Shown: positions 50,391 to 59,451 of the stretch, one piece after another
Numbering within the stretch: position 1 is the stretch's first letter
Layout: each line of letters starts with the position of its first letter
Notes under the pieces: model-generated
What the model saw: only the letters and a program-made list of their open reading frames with translations
What the model was told of the DNA's origin: nothing
Databases searched by the model: none
Assembly: GCF_030929605.1 (NCBI RefSeq)
Contig: NZ_JAVFVS010000013.1
Span: 265,453 to 329,452 of the forward strand
Direction of reading: 5' to 3'
From: Flavobacterium sp. LHD-80
Lineage (GTDB): Bacteria > Bacteroidota > Bacteroidia > Flavobacteriales > Flavobacteriaceae
DNA: 64,000 nt
Made by a program: the position numbers and the translations under genes

Positions 50391-51113
50391 ATGAAAAAAA
50401 TTATTCAATCAGTAGTTTGCGCAGCATTTTTAATAGGCTTAACAGCTAGTGCACAGGAGAAAATTAACGGAAACGGTAACGTTGTAACTGAAACAAGAAC
50501 AACTTCAGAATATGATGCAATTAAAATATCAGGCTTTTTTGATGTTGATTTAGTAGCAGGAAAAGAAGGAAAAATTACAATTAAAGGAGAACAAAATATT
50601 GTATCTGCAATCATTGTTGAAGTTCAAGATAATGCTTTAAAAATCTACACAAAAAAAGGAACAAATTTGCGTCCAAGCACTGGAAAAAAGGTAGAGATTA
50701 CAGTTCCATTTGAAAAAATATCTGAACTGAGTTTATCAGGATCAGGAGATATTGTAACAAAATCTCCAATTAAAAATGATAAATTTTCTGCAAAATTATC
50801 AGGATCTGGAGATATTGATTTAGATGTTGCTGCAAATACGTTTGATTTTAGTTTGAGCGGTTCAGGAGATATTAAATTAAAAGGTAATTCAGATAATTTA
50901 ACTATAAAACTTTCTGGTTCAGGCGATATCGAAGCTGCAAATTTGAAATCAAAAAATGCCAATATAAGCGTTTCAGGTTCTGGAGATGTTAAAGTTAACT
51001 GCAATGAAAGTATAACTGCAAGAGTTTCTGGTTCAGGCGATATTAAATATACAGGAAATCCTGAGAAACGTGATGTAAAAGTTTCGGGTTCAGGAAGCAT
51101 TTCAAAAGCATAA
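50391..51113 (+). CDS. Head-GIN domain protein (DUF2807) with SGSGDI repeats
   Basis: A 240-aa exported protein (signal peptide ending near TASAQ). The head-GIN domain is a right-handed beta-helix, with residues NGNVVTETRTTSEYDAIKISGFFDVDLVAGKEGKITIKGE at the start. The second half has seven turns of SGSGDI or a close variant (SGSGDIVTK, SGSGDIDLD, SGSGDIKLK, SGSGDIEAA, SGSGDVKVN, SGSGDIKYT, SGSGSISKA). It is the last gene of the sigma operon, 20 bp after the DUF4097-like gene. It is likely a secreted adhesin-like protein; the target is unknown. Confidence 0.88.
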   Translation: MKKIIQSVVCAAFLIGLTASAQEKINGNGNVVTETRTTSEYDAIKISGFFDVDLVAGKEGKITIKGEQNIVSAIIVEVQDNALKIYTKKGTNLRPSTGKKVEITVPFEKISELSLSGSGDIVTKSPIKNDKFSAKLSGSGDIDLDVAANTFDFSLSGSGDIKLKGNSDNLTIKLSGSGDIEAANLKSKNANISVSGSGDVKVNCNESITARVSGSGDIKYTGNPEKRDVKVSGSGSISKA

Positions 51114-51122
51114 ATTTTAAAT

Positions 51123-51200
51123 AAAGCTCAATAATAAAAGATTTTTAAAATCATCAAATCAAAAAACGAACTAATCATTCCTCTTTTATTATTGAGCTTT
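51123..51200 (+). terminator. Terminator of the ECF operon
   Basis: AAAGCTCAATAATAAAAG (51123-51140) and CTTTTATTATTGAGCTTT (51183-51200) pair perfectly over 18 bp with a 42-base loop, followed by TATTTTTAAT. Confidence 0.7.
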
Positions 51201-51229
51201 TATTTTTAATTATTCCAAAATATCAAAAT

Positions 51230-51259
51230 AAAAAGAGGCACTTAAAGTGCCTCTTTTTT
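51230..51259 (-). terminator. Terminator straddling the UMF1 stop codon
   Basis: AAAAAGAGGCACTT and its complement AAGTGCCTCTTTTT meet around 51244 and contain the TAA (51242-51244) of the UMF1 gene, which is read on the minus strand. The palindrome is nearly 30 bp. Confidence 0.75.
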
Positions 51260-52546
51260 ATGAACTCTTCTCAAGAGAAAAATAGATGTGACAAAGAAAA
51301 TTCCCAAAATTACGATTGCCGCTCGTGGGCTTCCAGTAATTTGATCGATAATTCCGTAAACGCACATTCCTATTACAATTCCGATTTTTTCAGCAACATC
51401 ATAAAAACTAAAAAATGAAGCTGTATCTTGTGTTTCGGGTAATAATTTTGAATAGGTTGAACGTGATAACGCCTGAATTCCTCCCATTACAAATCCAGCT
51501 ATGGTTGCCATAACGTAAAAATGCATTGGCAATGTTATAAAATATGCTAAAGCACAAAATACAGCCCAAATTGCGTTGATTACAATCAAAGTGGGAACAT
51601 TACCATATTTTGCAGAAGCTCTAGAAGTTAAAACAGCACCGATAACAGCTACCAGTTGAATTAGTAAAATACAAATAATTAATCCTTTTTGGCTTTCTTC
51701 TGGCGATGACCACTGAATCTCTTGTGCTCCAAAATAAGTTGCAACCAACATTACAGTTTGTACCGCCATACTCGAAACAAAAAATCCGCCTAAATATCTT
51801 CGTAAAGGAATATTATCACTCAATAAAACCCAAACTTTTTTAAGTTCTTTGAAGCCATTAAAAACAACATCTCTAGTCAATTTTTGACTTTTTTCTTTAC
51901 TTCCTTTTGGCAAATAATAATAAGTATATTGACTAAAAAGAATCCACCAGACACCTACCATAATGAAAGAGTAGCGCATTGCTTCCATTGCTGTAATTTT
52001 AAAAGTATCTGGAAACATAATCATTCCAAGATTAATCACTAATAAAATTACACTGCCAATATATCCTAACGAATATCCTTTGGCGCTAATGCTATCCTGT
52101 TGCTCTTCAAAAGCAATATCTGGCAAATAAGAATTGTAAAAAACTAAACTTCCCCAATATCCTATCAATCCTAAGAAATAAAAAGCCAAACCTAGATAAA
52201 TGTTTCCGAGGTCAAACCAATATAATCCCATACAAGACAAAGCACCTAAATAACAAAAGAACTTCATAAAGGCTTTTTTGTTTCCAACATAATCAGCTAT
52301 TCCTGATAGTAATGGTGAAATAAAAGAAACAACCAAGAATGCAAAAGCAGTTGTAAAACTTATTAAGGCTGAGTTTTTAAGATGCATCCCAAAAACATCA
52401 ATATAATGACCGCGATTAGTAAATAATGCTTCATAAAATATTGGAAATACTGCAGAAGCAATTGTAAGTGTATAAACGGAGTTAGCCCAATCATAAAATG
52501 CCCAAGCATTTAATAATTTTTTATCTCCTTTTTGTAGGTTTTTCAT
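51242..52546 (-). CDS. UMF1-family MFS transporter (Atg22-like)
   Basis: A 434-aa membrane protein with about 11-12 helices. The N-terminal LLNAWAFYDWANSVYTLTIASAVFPIFYEALF is the family hallmark, and ISPLLSGIADYVGNKKAFMKFFCYLGAL is the loop 2-3 MFS motif. Later, AGFVMGGIQALSRSTYSKLLPETQDTASFFSFYDVAEKIGIVIG is typical of the UMF1/Atg22 branch, some members of which export amino acids from vacuoles in yeast. The bacterial substrate is unknown. The gene ends inside a terminator. Confidence 0.88.
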   Translation of the reverse strand: MKNLQKGDKKLLNAWAFYDWANSVYTLTIASAVFPIFYEALFTNRGHYIDVFGMHLKNSALISFTTAFAFLVVSFISPLLSGIADYVGNKKAFMKFFCYLGALSCMGLYWFDLGNIYLGLAFYFLGLIGYWGSLVFYNSYLPDIAFEEQQDSISAKGYSLGYIGSVILLVINLGMIMFPDTFKITAMEAMRYSFIMVGVWWILFSQYTYYYLPKGSKEKSQKLTRDVVFNGFKELKKVWVLLSDNIPLRRYLGGFFVSSMAVQTVMLVATYFGAQEIQWSSPEESQKGLIICILLIQLVAVIGAVLTSRASAKYGNVPTLIVINAIWAVFCALAYFITLPMHFYVMATIAGFVMGGIQALSRSTYSKLLPETQDTASFFSFYDVAEKIGIVIGMCVYGIIDQITGSPRAAIVILGIFFVTSIFLLRRVHKKEAL

Positions 52547-52643
52547 AGAAATGTTGTTGTTAGTGCGCTACGAATTTATTTAATTTTTATCATAATCAAA
52601 TACAATTTATCTGATTCGTACATTATTAAATTATGAACTATAA

Positions 52644-52673
52644 AAAAAGCTACCCGAAAAACGAATAGCTTTT
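52644..52673. terminator. Hairpin between the M48 and UMF1 genes
   Basis: AAAAAGCTA (52644-52652) and TAGCTTTT (52666-52673) pair over eight bases with a 13-base loop and A/T runs. It lies 25 bp after the M48 stop on the minus strand. Confidence 0.65.
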
Positions 52674-52697
52674 AAATTTTCTATTATAGCAAGAATG

Positions 52698-53510
52698 CTA
52701 CTTTATAGTTCCTACTTTAAGCGCAATTGCTTTAGCTTCAGGAATCAGCGCTTTTATATTGGCAATTCTTGTTGCGTCTGACGGGTGCGTACTCATAAAT
52801 TCTGGAGTTCCGGCAGCAACAGATTTCGCAGACATTCTGCTCCAGAAAGCAACAGCATCATCAGGATTATAACCTGCAATAGCCATTAAAGTTAAACCGA
52901 TTTTATCAGCTTCACTTTCGTTACTTCTGCTAAAAGGCAGCATAACGCCAACTTCGGAGCCTATTCCGTATGCTTGTGCAAATATTTGCTGTGTTGCTTC
53001 CGATTTTCCGCTTGTTGCCGCTCCCAAAGCTGCGCCGCCAATTTGCTGTAATTGTGCAGCTGACATTCTTTGTGCTCCGTGATTGGCTAAAGCATGCGAA
53101 ACTTCGTGGCCCATTACTGTGGCTAAACCAGATTCGTTTTGTGTTACAGGCAAAATACCTGAATACACAACAATTTTTCCTCCGGGCAAACACCAAGCAT
53201 TAACTTCTTTATTATCAACAAGTTTGTATTCCCAGCGATAATCTTTTAGGTATTGCGTTTGTCCCAAATAATTAAGATATTTTTCGGCCGCCAGTTTAAT
53301 TTTATATCCCACTGTTTCAACAAGTTTCGCGTCAGCTGTTCCTGTAATAACCTTATTTTCAGTTAAAAACTGATTGTATTGCTGAAAAGAAGATGGAAAT
53401 AATTCACTATTTGAAACAAAATTTAAATTTTGTTTTCCCGTTATCGGATTTGTCGCGCAGCTACACACTAAAACTGCAGTAAAAAGTCCCGTGATTAGAT
53501 GTTTTTTCAT
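52698..53510 (-). CDS. M48 family metallopeptidase, lipoprotein
   Basis: A 270-aa zinc protease. The signal peptide ends with a lipobox (LVCSCATNPITGKQ), so the mature protein is anchored in the outer membrane or periplasm. The zinc site is HEVSHALANHG, and the third ligand Glu is in SEADKIGLTLMAIAGY. The C-terminal part has STHPSDATRIANIKALIPEA, found in all BepA/LoiP-type proteases. It should help quality control of outer-membrane proteins. Candidate minus-7 elements on the minus strand (TAAATTTG, 53518-53525, and TATTTTTG, 53533-53540) lie just upstream. Confidence 0.9.
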   Translation of the reverse strand: MKKHLITGLFTAVLVCSCATNPITGKQNLNFVSNSELFPSSFQQYNQFLTENKVITGTADAKLVETVGYKIKLAAEKYLNYLGQTQYLKDYRWEYKLVDNKEVNAWCLPGGKIVVYSGILPVTQNESGLATVMGHEVSHALANHGAQRMSAAQLQQIGGAALGAATSGKSEATQQIFAQAYGIGSEVGVMLPFSRSNESEADKIGLTLMAIAGYNPDDAVAFWSRMSAKSVAAGTPEFMSTHPSDATRIANIKALIPEAKAIALKVGTIK

Positions 53511-53595
53511 GATTTTACAAATTTAGCACTAACAAAAATACAACTAAATTTGCTTTCACTTTTACATAATTTCCAAAAACTTTATCAGAATTTAC

Positions 53596-55995
53596 CTACT
53601 CGCCTACTATGTGAAGTTCATTAAACTCTTTATCAACGATTAAGAATTTATCTTGCTCAAAGCTTAATTGATCAAATTCAATCTTTTCATTGTCGATTTC
53701 AATCTCTGTCACTTTAAAAGGAAGTCCAATTAAATTGATTTTATATTTGCTGTAAGGTGTATCATATTTTCCGTCTTTATGAAGCTGAATTATTAATTCT
53801 TTTTCTTTTCCAATGGTTCTAAAAGATAAAAAACTGTAACGGCCTTTTTTGTAGTCGTATCCATTCTGTGCATCTTCATAAACTACAGATTTCTCTTTGC
53901 CATGTTTAAAGTAAACATCCAGCATTAGTTCATCAAATTCTAATTCACCAACATATTGCTGAACAGGATATTTTGGAATAACAGCACCAGCTTTTATAAA
54001 AACAGGAATCTCATCAAATTTGGTATCAATCCAAACTTCTCTTCCACCAACTGCAAATTCATTTGTCCAAAAGTTATACCATTCACCTCTAGGAATATAC
54101 ATACGTCTACCTACAGCATTAGGTTCAAGAATTGGGCATACTAAAATTTGATTTCCAAAGATAAATTCATCATTACGATAATGCGTTTGTGTATCGTCTT
54201 GATCGTAATAAACTAAAGGTTTCAGCATCGGAATTCCTTCTTCAATATATTGCCAAAACATGGTATATAAATAAGGAAGTAATTGGTAACGAAGACTCAC
54301 AAATTTTCTTGTAATATTAATTACTTCTTCGTCAAAAGCCCAAGGTTCCTGATTTCCGTGATCTCCAGAAGAATGTGTTCTGCAGAAAGGATGGAAAACA
54401 CCTAACTGAATCCAGCGAGCATATAATTCACCTGTTGGTTGTTCCGCAAAACCACCAATGTCAGAACCCGTAAATCCCATACCTGAAATTGATAATCTCT
54501 GAACCTGAATATTTGCAATCCATAAATGCTCCCAAGTTGCAACGTTGTCTCCTGTCCATGACGAAGTATAACGCTGAGCTCCTGAATAGGCAGATCTGGT
54601 AATTACAAAAGGTCTTTTTGGATACACAAAACGTTTTACGCCGTGATAAGTCGCTCTTGCCATTTGGGTTCCATAAATATTATGGGCTTTTCTATGACTA
54701 CATGGATTTCCGTCGTAAACATGACGAACATCCATCGGGAAAGTTTTATTTGGAACCTCCATAACAGCAGGTTCGTTCATATCATTCCAAACGCCTTTTA
54801 CACCAATATCTGAAATTAATTCTTTAAATAATCCTGCCCACCATTCTCTTACTACGGGATTTGTATAATCAGGAAAGTTACATTCACCTGGCCAAACTTT
54901 ACCTTTCATATAAGGACCATCGGCTCTTTTGCAGAAATAATCTTTTTCTAAAGCTTCTTGATAAACCCAGTAATTTTTATCGATTTTAATTCCGGGATCA
55001 ATGATAACAATGGTTTTAAACCCATCTTCGGCTAGCTCGGTAACCATCTTTTTTGGATCTGGAAAATATTCTTTATTCCATGTAAAACATCGAAAACCTT
55101 CCATATAATCGATATCCAAATAAATAGCGTCGCACGGAATTTTAAGCTCTCTAAATTTTGAAGTGATTTCTTTCACTTTGCTTTCTGGATAATAACTCCA
55201 TTTACATTGATGATAGCCCAAAACCCAAAGTGGCGGTAATTCTGGCTTTCCTGTCAAATCAGTGTATGTTGTGACAACATCCTGCATTTGAGGACCGTAA
55301 ATGAAATAGTAATTCATTTCACCTCCTTCTGCCCAAAAACTCGTTACATTTCTTCTTTCCTGGCAGAAATCAAAAAAAGTTCTAAAGGTATTATCGAAGA
55401 AAATACCGTAAGATTGTTTGTTGTGTAAGCCAATATAAAACGGAACGACTTTATAAAGTGGTTCTTGTTCTTTTTGGTAAGCGTATTGATCGGTTGCAAA
55501 ATTCTCTACTCTTTTGCCTTTTAAATTCATTTGAGTGGCTTTGTCGCCAAGACCATAAAAACATTCTCCATCTCTAGAAGATTTGCTCATTTTTACGATA
55601 TTTCCGCCGTATTCATAACTTTCTTCCCAATGAAAACCAAGTTCATCCTGAAGAATTAAGCAGTTATTTAAGTCATAAATAGACAAACGAACATCCGCTT
55701 TTTTGATTTTACAAACCACTTTGCTGGTTGTAATTTCATAATAATTTTCATCTTCAGTAACTTTCAGAAAATTATAACCGTGAAGCTGTGTTTTGTCAAT
55801 GGCATATGAAAAGTCATTACTAAAGTAACCCTTTGTAGTAAAACGAAAACGAATTAAACTGTCACGAAGTACGGTGACTTTTAAGATTACATTATTGTCG
55901 GTATAAAAAGAAACCGAATCGCCTTCATGTTCATAAGAAACTATTTTTGACGGAAACAGGTTGCCTTTATGTTCTAATGATGTATTTGTAATCAT
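53596..55995 (-). CDS. Glycoside hydrolase family 31 (alpha-glucosidase-like)
   Basis: A 799-aa enzyme of the alpha-glucosidase family. It has an N-terminal beta-sandwich, a TIM barrel with GYHQCKWSYYPESKVKEI, the nucleophile Asp in GVWNDMNEPAVME (about 403) and the general-acid region SSWTGDNVATWEHL. The end of the barrel, GSDIGGFAEQPTGELYARWIQLGVFHPFCRTHSSGDHG, is fully conserved, and a beta-sandwich C-terminus follows. No signal peptide is visible, so it may act in the cytoplasm on glycogen-derived or imported maltodextrins. It is last in the glgA-glgC-glgB-GH31 run on the minus strand, 192 bp after glgB. Confidence 0.92.
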   Translation of the reverse strand: MITNTSLEHKGNLFPSKIVSYEHEGDSVSFYTDNNVILKVTVLRDSLIRFRFTTKGYFSNDFSYAIDKTQLHGYNFLKVTEDENYYEITTSKVVCKIKKADVRLSIYDLNNCLILQDELGFHWEESYEYGGNIVKMSKSSRDGECFYGLGDKATQMNLKGKRVENFATDQYAYQKEQEPLYKVVPFYIGLHNKQSYGIFFDNTFRTFFDFCQERRNVTSFWAEGGEMNYYFIYGPQMQDVVTTYTDLTGKPELPPLWVLGYHQCKWSYYPESKVKEITSKFRELKIPCDAIYLDIDYMEGFRCFTWNKEYFPDPKKMVTELAEDGFKTIVIIDPGIKIDKNYWVYQEALEKDYFCKRADGPYMKGKVWPGECNFPDYTNPVVREWWAGLFKELISDIGVKGVWNDMNEPAVMEVPNKTFPMDVRHVYDGNPCSHRKAHNIYGTQMARATYHGVKRFVYPKRPFVITRSAYSGAQRYTSSWTGDNVATWEHLWIANIQVQRLSISGMGFTGSDIGGFAEQPTGELYARWIQLGVFHPFCRTHSSGDHGNQEPWAFDEEVINITRKFVSLRYQLLPYLYTMFWQYIEEGIPMLKPLVYYDQDDTQTHYRNDEFIFGNQILVCPILEPNAVGRRMYIPRGEWYNFWTNEFAVGGREVWIDTKFDEIPVFIKAGAVIPKYPVQQYVGELEFDELMLDVYFKHGKEKSVVYEDAQNGYDYKKGRYSFLSFRTIGKEKELIIQLHKDGKYDTPYSKYKINLIGLPFKVTEIEIDNEKIEFDQLSFEQDKFLIVDKEFNELHIVGE

Positions 55996-56187
55996 ATCGC
56001 TATTATCTTAATTTATCCTTACTTCAAACATACAAAAAAACTCTGTAAAGCACTATGAATAAAAGGTTTATTCACGAAAACGTTTTTTCTGAATGAGTTA
56101 TAAATTAGTTTACAAAAAATCAACAATTCGATAATTTATCAACGCTAAATTGATAAAAAAACATTAATGTAAATTTTTCCCAAAATT

Positions 56188-58092
56188 CTATTCAAAAGAA
56201 TATACGGTAACACTCAAAGGAGGTAAAATTAATTCGATAGAAAAATCTCGTCCGTCATAAGGAACAGCGTCAGTTTTTAAAGATTTAGAATTACCAACTC
56301 CACTTCCGCCATAAGTTATAGCATCAGTATTGAAAATTTCTTTTAATTTCCCTTTTTGAGAAATACCAATTCTATAGTTTTCTCTTACCACTTGCGTAAA
56401 ATTGCAAACTACAATAATATTATCCTCTGAATTATTCCCTTTTCGGATATACGAAATGACAGCATTTTGATGATCCGAATAATTGATCCATTCAAAACCT
56501 TCTCCTGTAAATTGCTTCTCATACAATGCCGGACTCGATTTATATAATTGATTCAAATCAGTAATTACTTTTTTTATTCCAGAATGATAATCATATTGAA
56601 GTAAATGCCAGTCTAAACTTTTTTCAAAATTCCATTCATCGCTTTGTCCAAATTCAGATCCCATAAACAATAATTTCGTTCCGGGATGCGTGAACATATA
56701 TCCGTAAAGCAATCTTAAATTCGCAAATTTCTGCCATTCATCGCCTGGCATTTTATTAGCAATTGATTTTTTACCGTAAACGACTTCATCATGAGAAAAC
56801 GGAAGCATGAAATTTTCCGTAAAGGCATACGTCATCGAAAAAGTCAAATCGTTTTGATGGTATTTTCTGTACACAGTTTCTTTCTGAAAGTATTTTAAAG
56901 TATCGTGCATCCAGCCCATCATCCATTTCATTCCGAAACCTAAACCACCTGTAAATGTGGGCCTTGAAACCATAGGAAACGAAGTACTTTCTTCTGCAAT
57001 AGTCTGAACTCCACCGAAATTAGCATAGATAACTTCATTAAATTCTTTAAGAAAACTAATCGTTTCCAGATTCTCTCTTCCGCCATAAATATTTGGTTCC
57101 CATTCACCTTCATTTCTGGAATAATCTAAATAAAGCATTGACGCAACGGCATCAACTCTTAGTCCATCAGCATGATAATTTTGAAGCCAAAAAACAGCAT
57201 TACTGATTAAAAAGGCACGAACTTCATTTCGTCCATAATTAAAAACCAAACTTTTCCAATCTGGATGATAACCTTTTCTACGATCTGGATGCTCGTATAA
57301 ATGTGAACCATCAAAGAAACCTAAACCATGCGCATCATCAGGAAAATGTGAAGGAACCCAATCTAAAATTACACCAATACCAGCCTGATGCAGTTTATCA
57401 ACCAAAACCATAAAATCCTGTGGTTTACCAAATCGGGAAGTCGGTGCAAAATAGCCAGTTAATTGATATCCCCATGAAGGATCATAAGGATACTCCATGA
57501 TTGGCATAAATTCAACGTGCGTAAAACCAGTTTCTTTTACATAATTAACTAAGTCATCTGCTAATTCTAAATAGGTCAAAAATCGATTATGTTCTCCACG
57601 TTTCCATGATCCTAAGTGCACTTCATAAACCGAATATGGTTTATCAAGAGCATTATTTTCTTGGCGGGATTCCATCCAATTTTTGTCTTTCCAATTGTAA
57701 TCCAAATCCCAGACAACAGATGCAGTATGTGGTGGCTTTTCACAATATAACGCGAAAGGATCCGCCTTTTCAGTTACAATTCCATCAATATTTGATTGAA
57801 TTTTATATTTATACAGTGAACCTTTCGAAATGTCAGGAATAAATCCTTCCCAAATTCCCGAAGAATCCCAGCGAACTTGCAATTGATGCTCACCTTGTGT
57901 CCAATAATTAAAATCGCCAACAACAGAAACCGACTTCGCCGTGGGTGCCCAAACAGCAAAATAAACTCCTTTCACTCCATTTACCTCAATTAAATGTGCT
58001 CCCAACTTTTCATACAATTTGAAATGTTTTCCAGCTTTGAATAAATCAATATCAAAATCGGTAAATAGAGAATGCGTAATTACTTTTGTCAT
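56188..58092 (-). CDS. glgB: 1,4-alpha-glucan branching enzyme
   Basis: A 634-aa GH13 enzyme that makes alpha-1,6 branches in glycogen. The N-terminal CBM48-like domain (about 30-130, GVKGVYFAVWAPTAKSVSVVGDFNYW) precedes the barrel with WVPSHFPDDAHGLGFFDGSHLYEHPDRRKGYHPDWKS, the nucleophile Asp in GLRVDAVASMLYLDYSR, the acid Glu in TIAEESTSFPMV and the Asp in FSHDEVVYGKKS. The C-terminal beta-sandwich follows. Length is normal for GlgB without the extra N-domain. Third in the glycogen cluster. Confidence 0.95.
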   Translation of the reverse strand: MTKVITHSLFTDFDIDLFKAGKHFKLYEKLGAHLIEVNGVKGVYFAVWAPTAKSVSVVGDFNYWTQGEHQLQVRWDSSGIWEGFIPDISKGSLYKYKIQSNIDGIVTEKADPFALYCEKPPHTASVVWDLDYNWKDKNWMESRQENNALDKPYSVYEVHLGSWKRGEHNRFLTYLELADDLVNYVKETGFTHVEFMPIMEYPYDPSWGYQLTGYFAPTSRFGKPQDFMVLVDKLHQAGIGVILDWVPSHFPDDAHGLGFFDGSHLYEHPDRRKGYHPDWKSLVFNYGRNEVRAFLISNAVFWLQNYHADGLRVDAVASMLYLDYSRNEGEWEPNIYGGRENLETISFLKEFNEVIYANFGGVQTIAEESTSFPMVSRPTFTGGLGFGMKWMMGWMHDTLKYFQKETVYRKYHQNDLTFSMTYAFTENFMLPFSHDEVVYGKKSIANKMPGDEWQKFANLRLLYGYMFTHPGTKLLFMGSEFGQSDEWNFEKSLDWHLLQYDYHSGIKKVITDLNQLYKSSPALYEKQFTGEGFEWINYSDHQNAVISYIRKGNNSEDNIIVVCNFTQVVRENYRIGISQKGKLKEIFNTDAITYGGSGVGNSKSLKTDAVPYDGRDFSIELILPPLSVTVYSFE

Positions 58093-58131
58093 ATTTGGTT
58101 TTTAAGGCAACAATTGAAATTGGGTATTGAG

Positions 58132-58147
58132 CCCGATAGCTATCGGG
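58132..58147. repeat. Extragenic palindrome CCCGATAGCTATCGGG
   Basis: Perfect 16-bp palindrome between glgB and glgC, the third copy (10033, 22417). Confidence 0.75.
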
Positions 58148-58170
58148 ATTTTATTGTTTTATCATGAATT

Positions 58171-59451
58171 TTATTCAATTCTAAAATTATCTGCGAGAAT
58201 TGCTCCTTTTTTAATGACAACAATTCCGTCTTTAATGCTGTACAATTCATTGGTAAAATTATCCAAATGCTTGCCACCGCTGATATGGACATTGTTTCCA
58301 ATACGCACATTTTTATCGACTAAAGCATTTTTTATGAAGCAGTTTTCACCAATTCCAACATGAATTTTATTGACACTAGCTTCGTGATTCAGTTCATCTA
58401 AATCTTGATAGAAATCGTTCCCCATGACGTAACAGTTTTCAAGAACGGTTCCTACCCCAATTCGAGAACGAATTCCAATTACGGAACTTTTAATTTCTTT
58501 GGCATTTATAATACAACCCTCAGAAATCAATGATTGATTAATAATCGAATTTCTAAATTTTGATGGCGGAAGCAATCTTGGTCTTGTAAAAATTTTATTG
58601 TCATTATCAAACAAATTAAATTCTGGAATATCAGCAGTTAAACCAATATTTGCTTCAAAAAACGATTCAATATTTCCAATATCTGTCCAATATCCTTCAT
58701 ATTGATAACTTAAAATTTTATGCTTTCCAACTGCTTGCGGAATGATTTCTTTTCCGAAATCTTTTGTTTCTGGATTAGACATTAACTGTTCCAACAATGG
58801 CTTATTGAAAATGTAGATTCCCATTGAAGCAAGATATTTTTTTCCTTTTTCCTGCATATGTTCGCTCACTTCAGATTCCCATTCCGGCAGTAAAGAAGCA
58901 TCTGGTTTCTCTATAAAAGCCTGAATTGTATTTTCATGATCGGTTTTCAGAATTCCAAATTCTGGAGCATCTTTTGCATTTACGGGTAAAGTTGCGATCG
59001 AAATTTCAGCATCTGCAGCGATATGAGCTTCTAGCATTTCATTAAAATCCATTTGATACAATTGATCCCCAGAAAGAATTAAAGCATGGTCAAAATCGTG
59101 TTTTAAAAAGTGAGACATACATTGTCTAACAGCATCGGCAGTTCCTTGAAACCAAGTCGGATTATCAGGAGTTTGTTCAGCCGCTAAAATATCAACAAAA
59201 GACTGACTGAAAATACTAAAATTAAAAGTGTTTTTTATGTGCGCATTTAATGATGCCGAATTAAACTGTGTCAAAACAAATATTTTAAAAATATCAGAAT
59301 TGATACAATTTGAAATAGGAATATCAACTAATCGGTATTTTCCACCAATTGGTACTGCAGGTTTTGATCTTGTTTCAGTTAACGGAAACAAACGTGATCC
59401 TTGTCCTCCTCCTAAAATAATAGCAACTACATTTTTCTTTTTAAATTTCAT
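58171..59451 (-). CDS. glgC: Glucose-1-phosphate adenylyltransferase
   Basis: About 426 aa. It makes ADP-glucose for glycogen synthesis and is the committed step, usually allosteric. The nucleotide-binding motif is AIILGGGQGSRLFPLTETRSKPAVP. QGTADAVRQCMSHF, SGDQLYQMDF, FIEKPD and YWTDIGNIESFFEAN follow, and a left-handed beta-helix at the end has VRIGNNVHISGG. The ATG at 59451 (MKFKKKNVVAI) is preferred over an ATG three codons upstream at 59460. Either overlaps the end of glgA (stop at 59441), which shows co-transcription. Confidence 0.94.
   Translation of the reverse strand: MKFKKKNVVAIILGGGQGSRLFPLTETRSKPAVPIGGKYRLVDIPISNCINSDIFKIFVLTQFNSASLNAHIKNTFNFSIFSQSFVDILAAEQTPDNPTWFQGTADAVRQCMSHFLKHDFDHALILSGDQLYQMDFNEMLEAHIAADAEISIATLPVNAKDAPEFGILKTDHENTIQAFIEKPDASLLPEWESEVSEHMQEKGKKYLASMGIYIFNKPLLEQLMSNPETKDFGKEIIPQAVGKHKILSYQYEGYWTDIGNIESFFEANIGLTADIPEFNLFDNDNKIFTRPRLLPPSKFRNSIINQSLISEGCIINAKEIKSSVIGIRSRIGVGTVLENCYVMGNDFYQDLDELNHEASVNKIHVGIGENCFIKNALVDKNVRIGNNVHISGGKHLDNFTNELYSIKDGIVVIKKGAILADNFRIE

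Noticed and set aside
50645..51100. Minus-strand frame with SPEPETL repeats
   Set aside because: It is the mirror of the SGSGDI repeats of the GIN protein.
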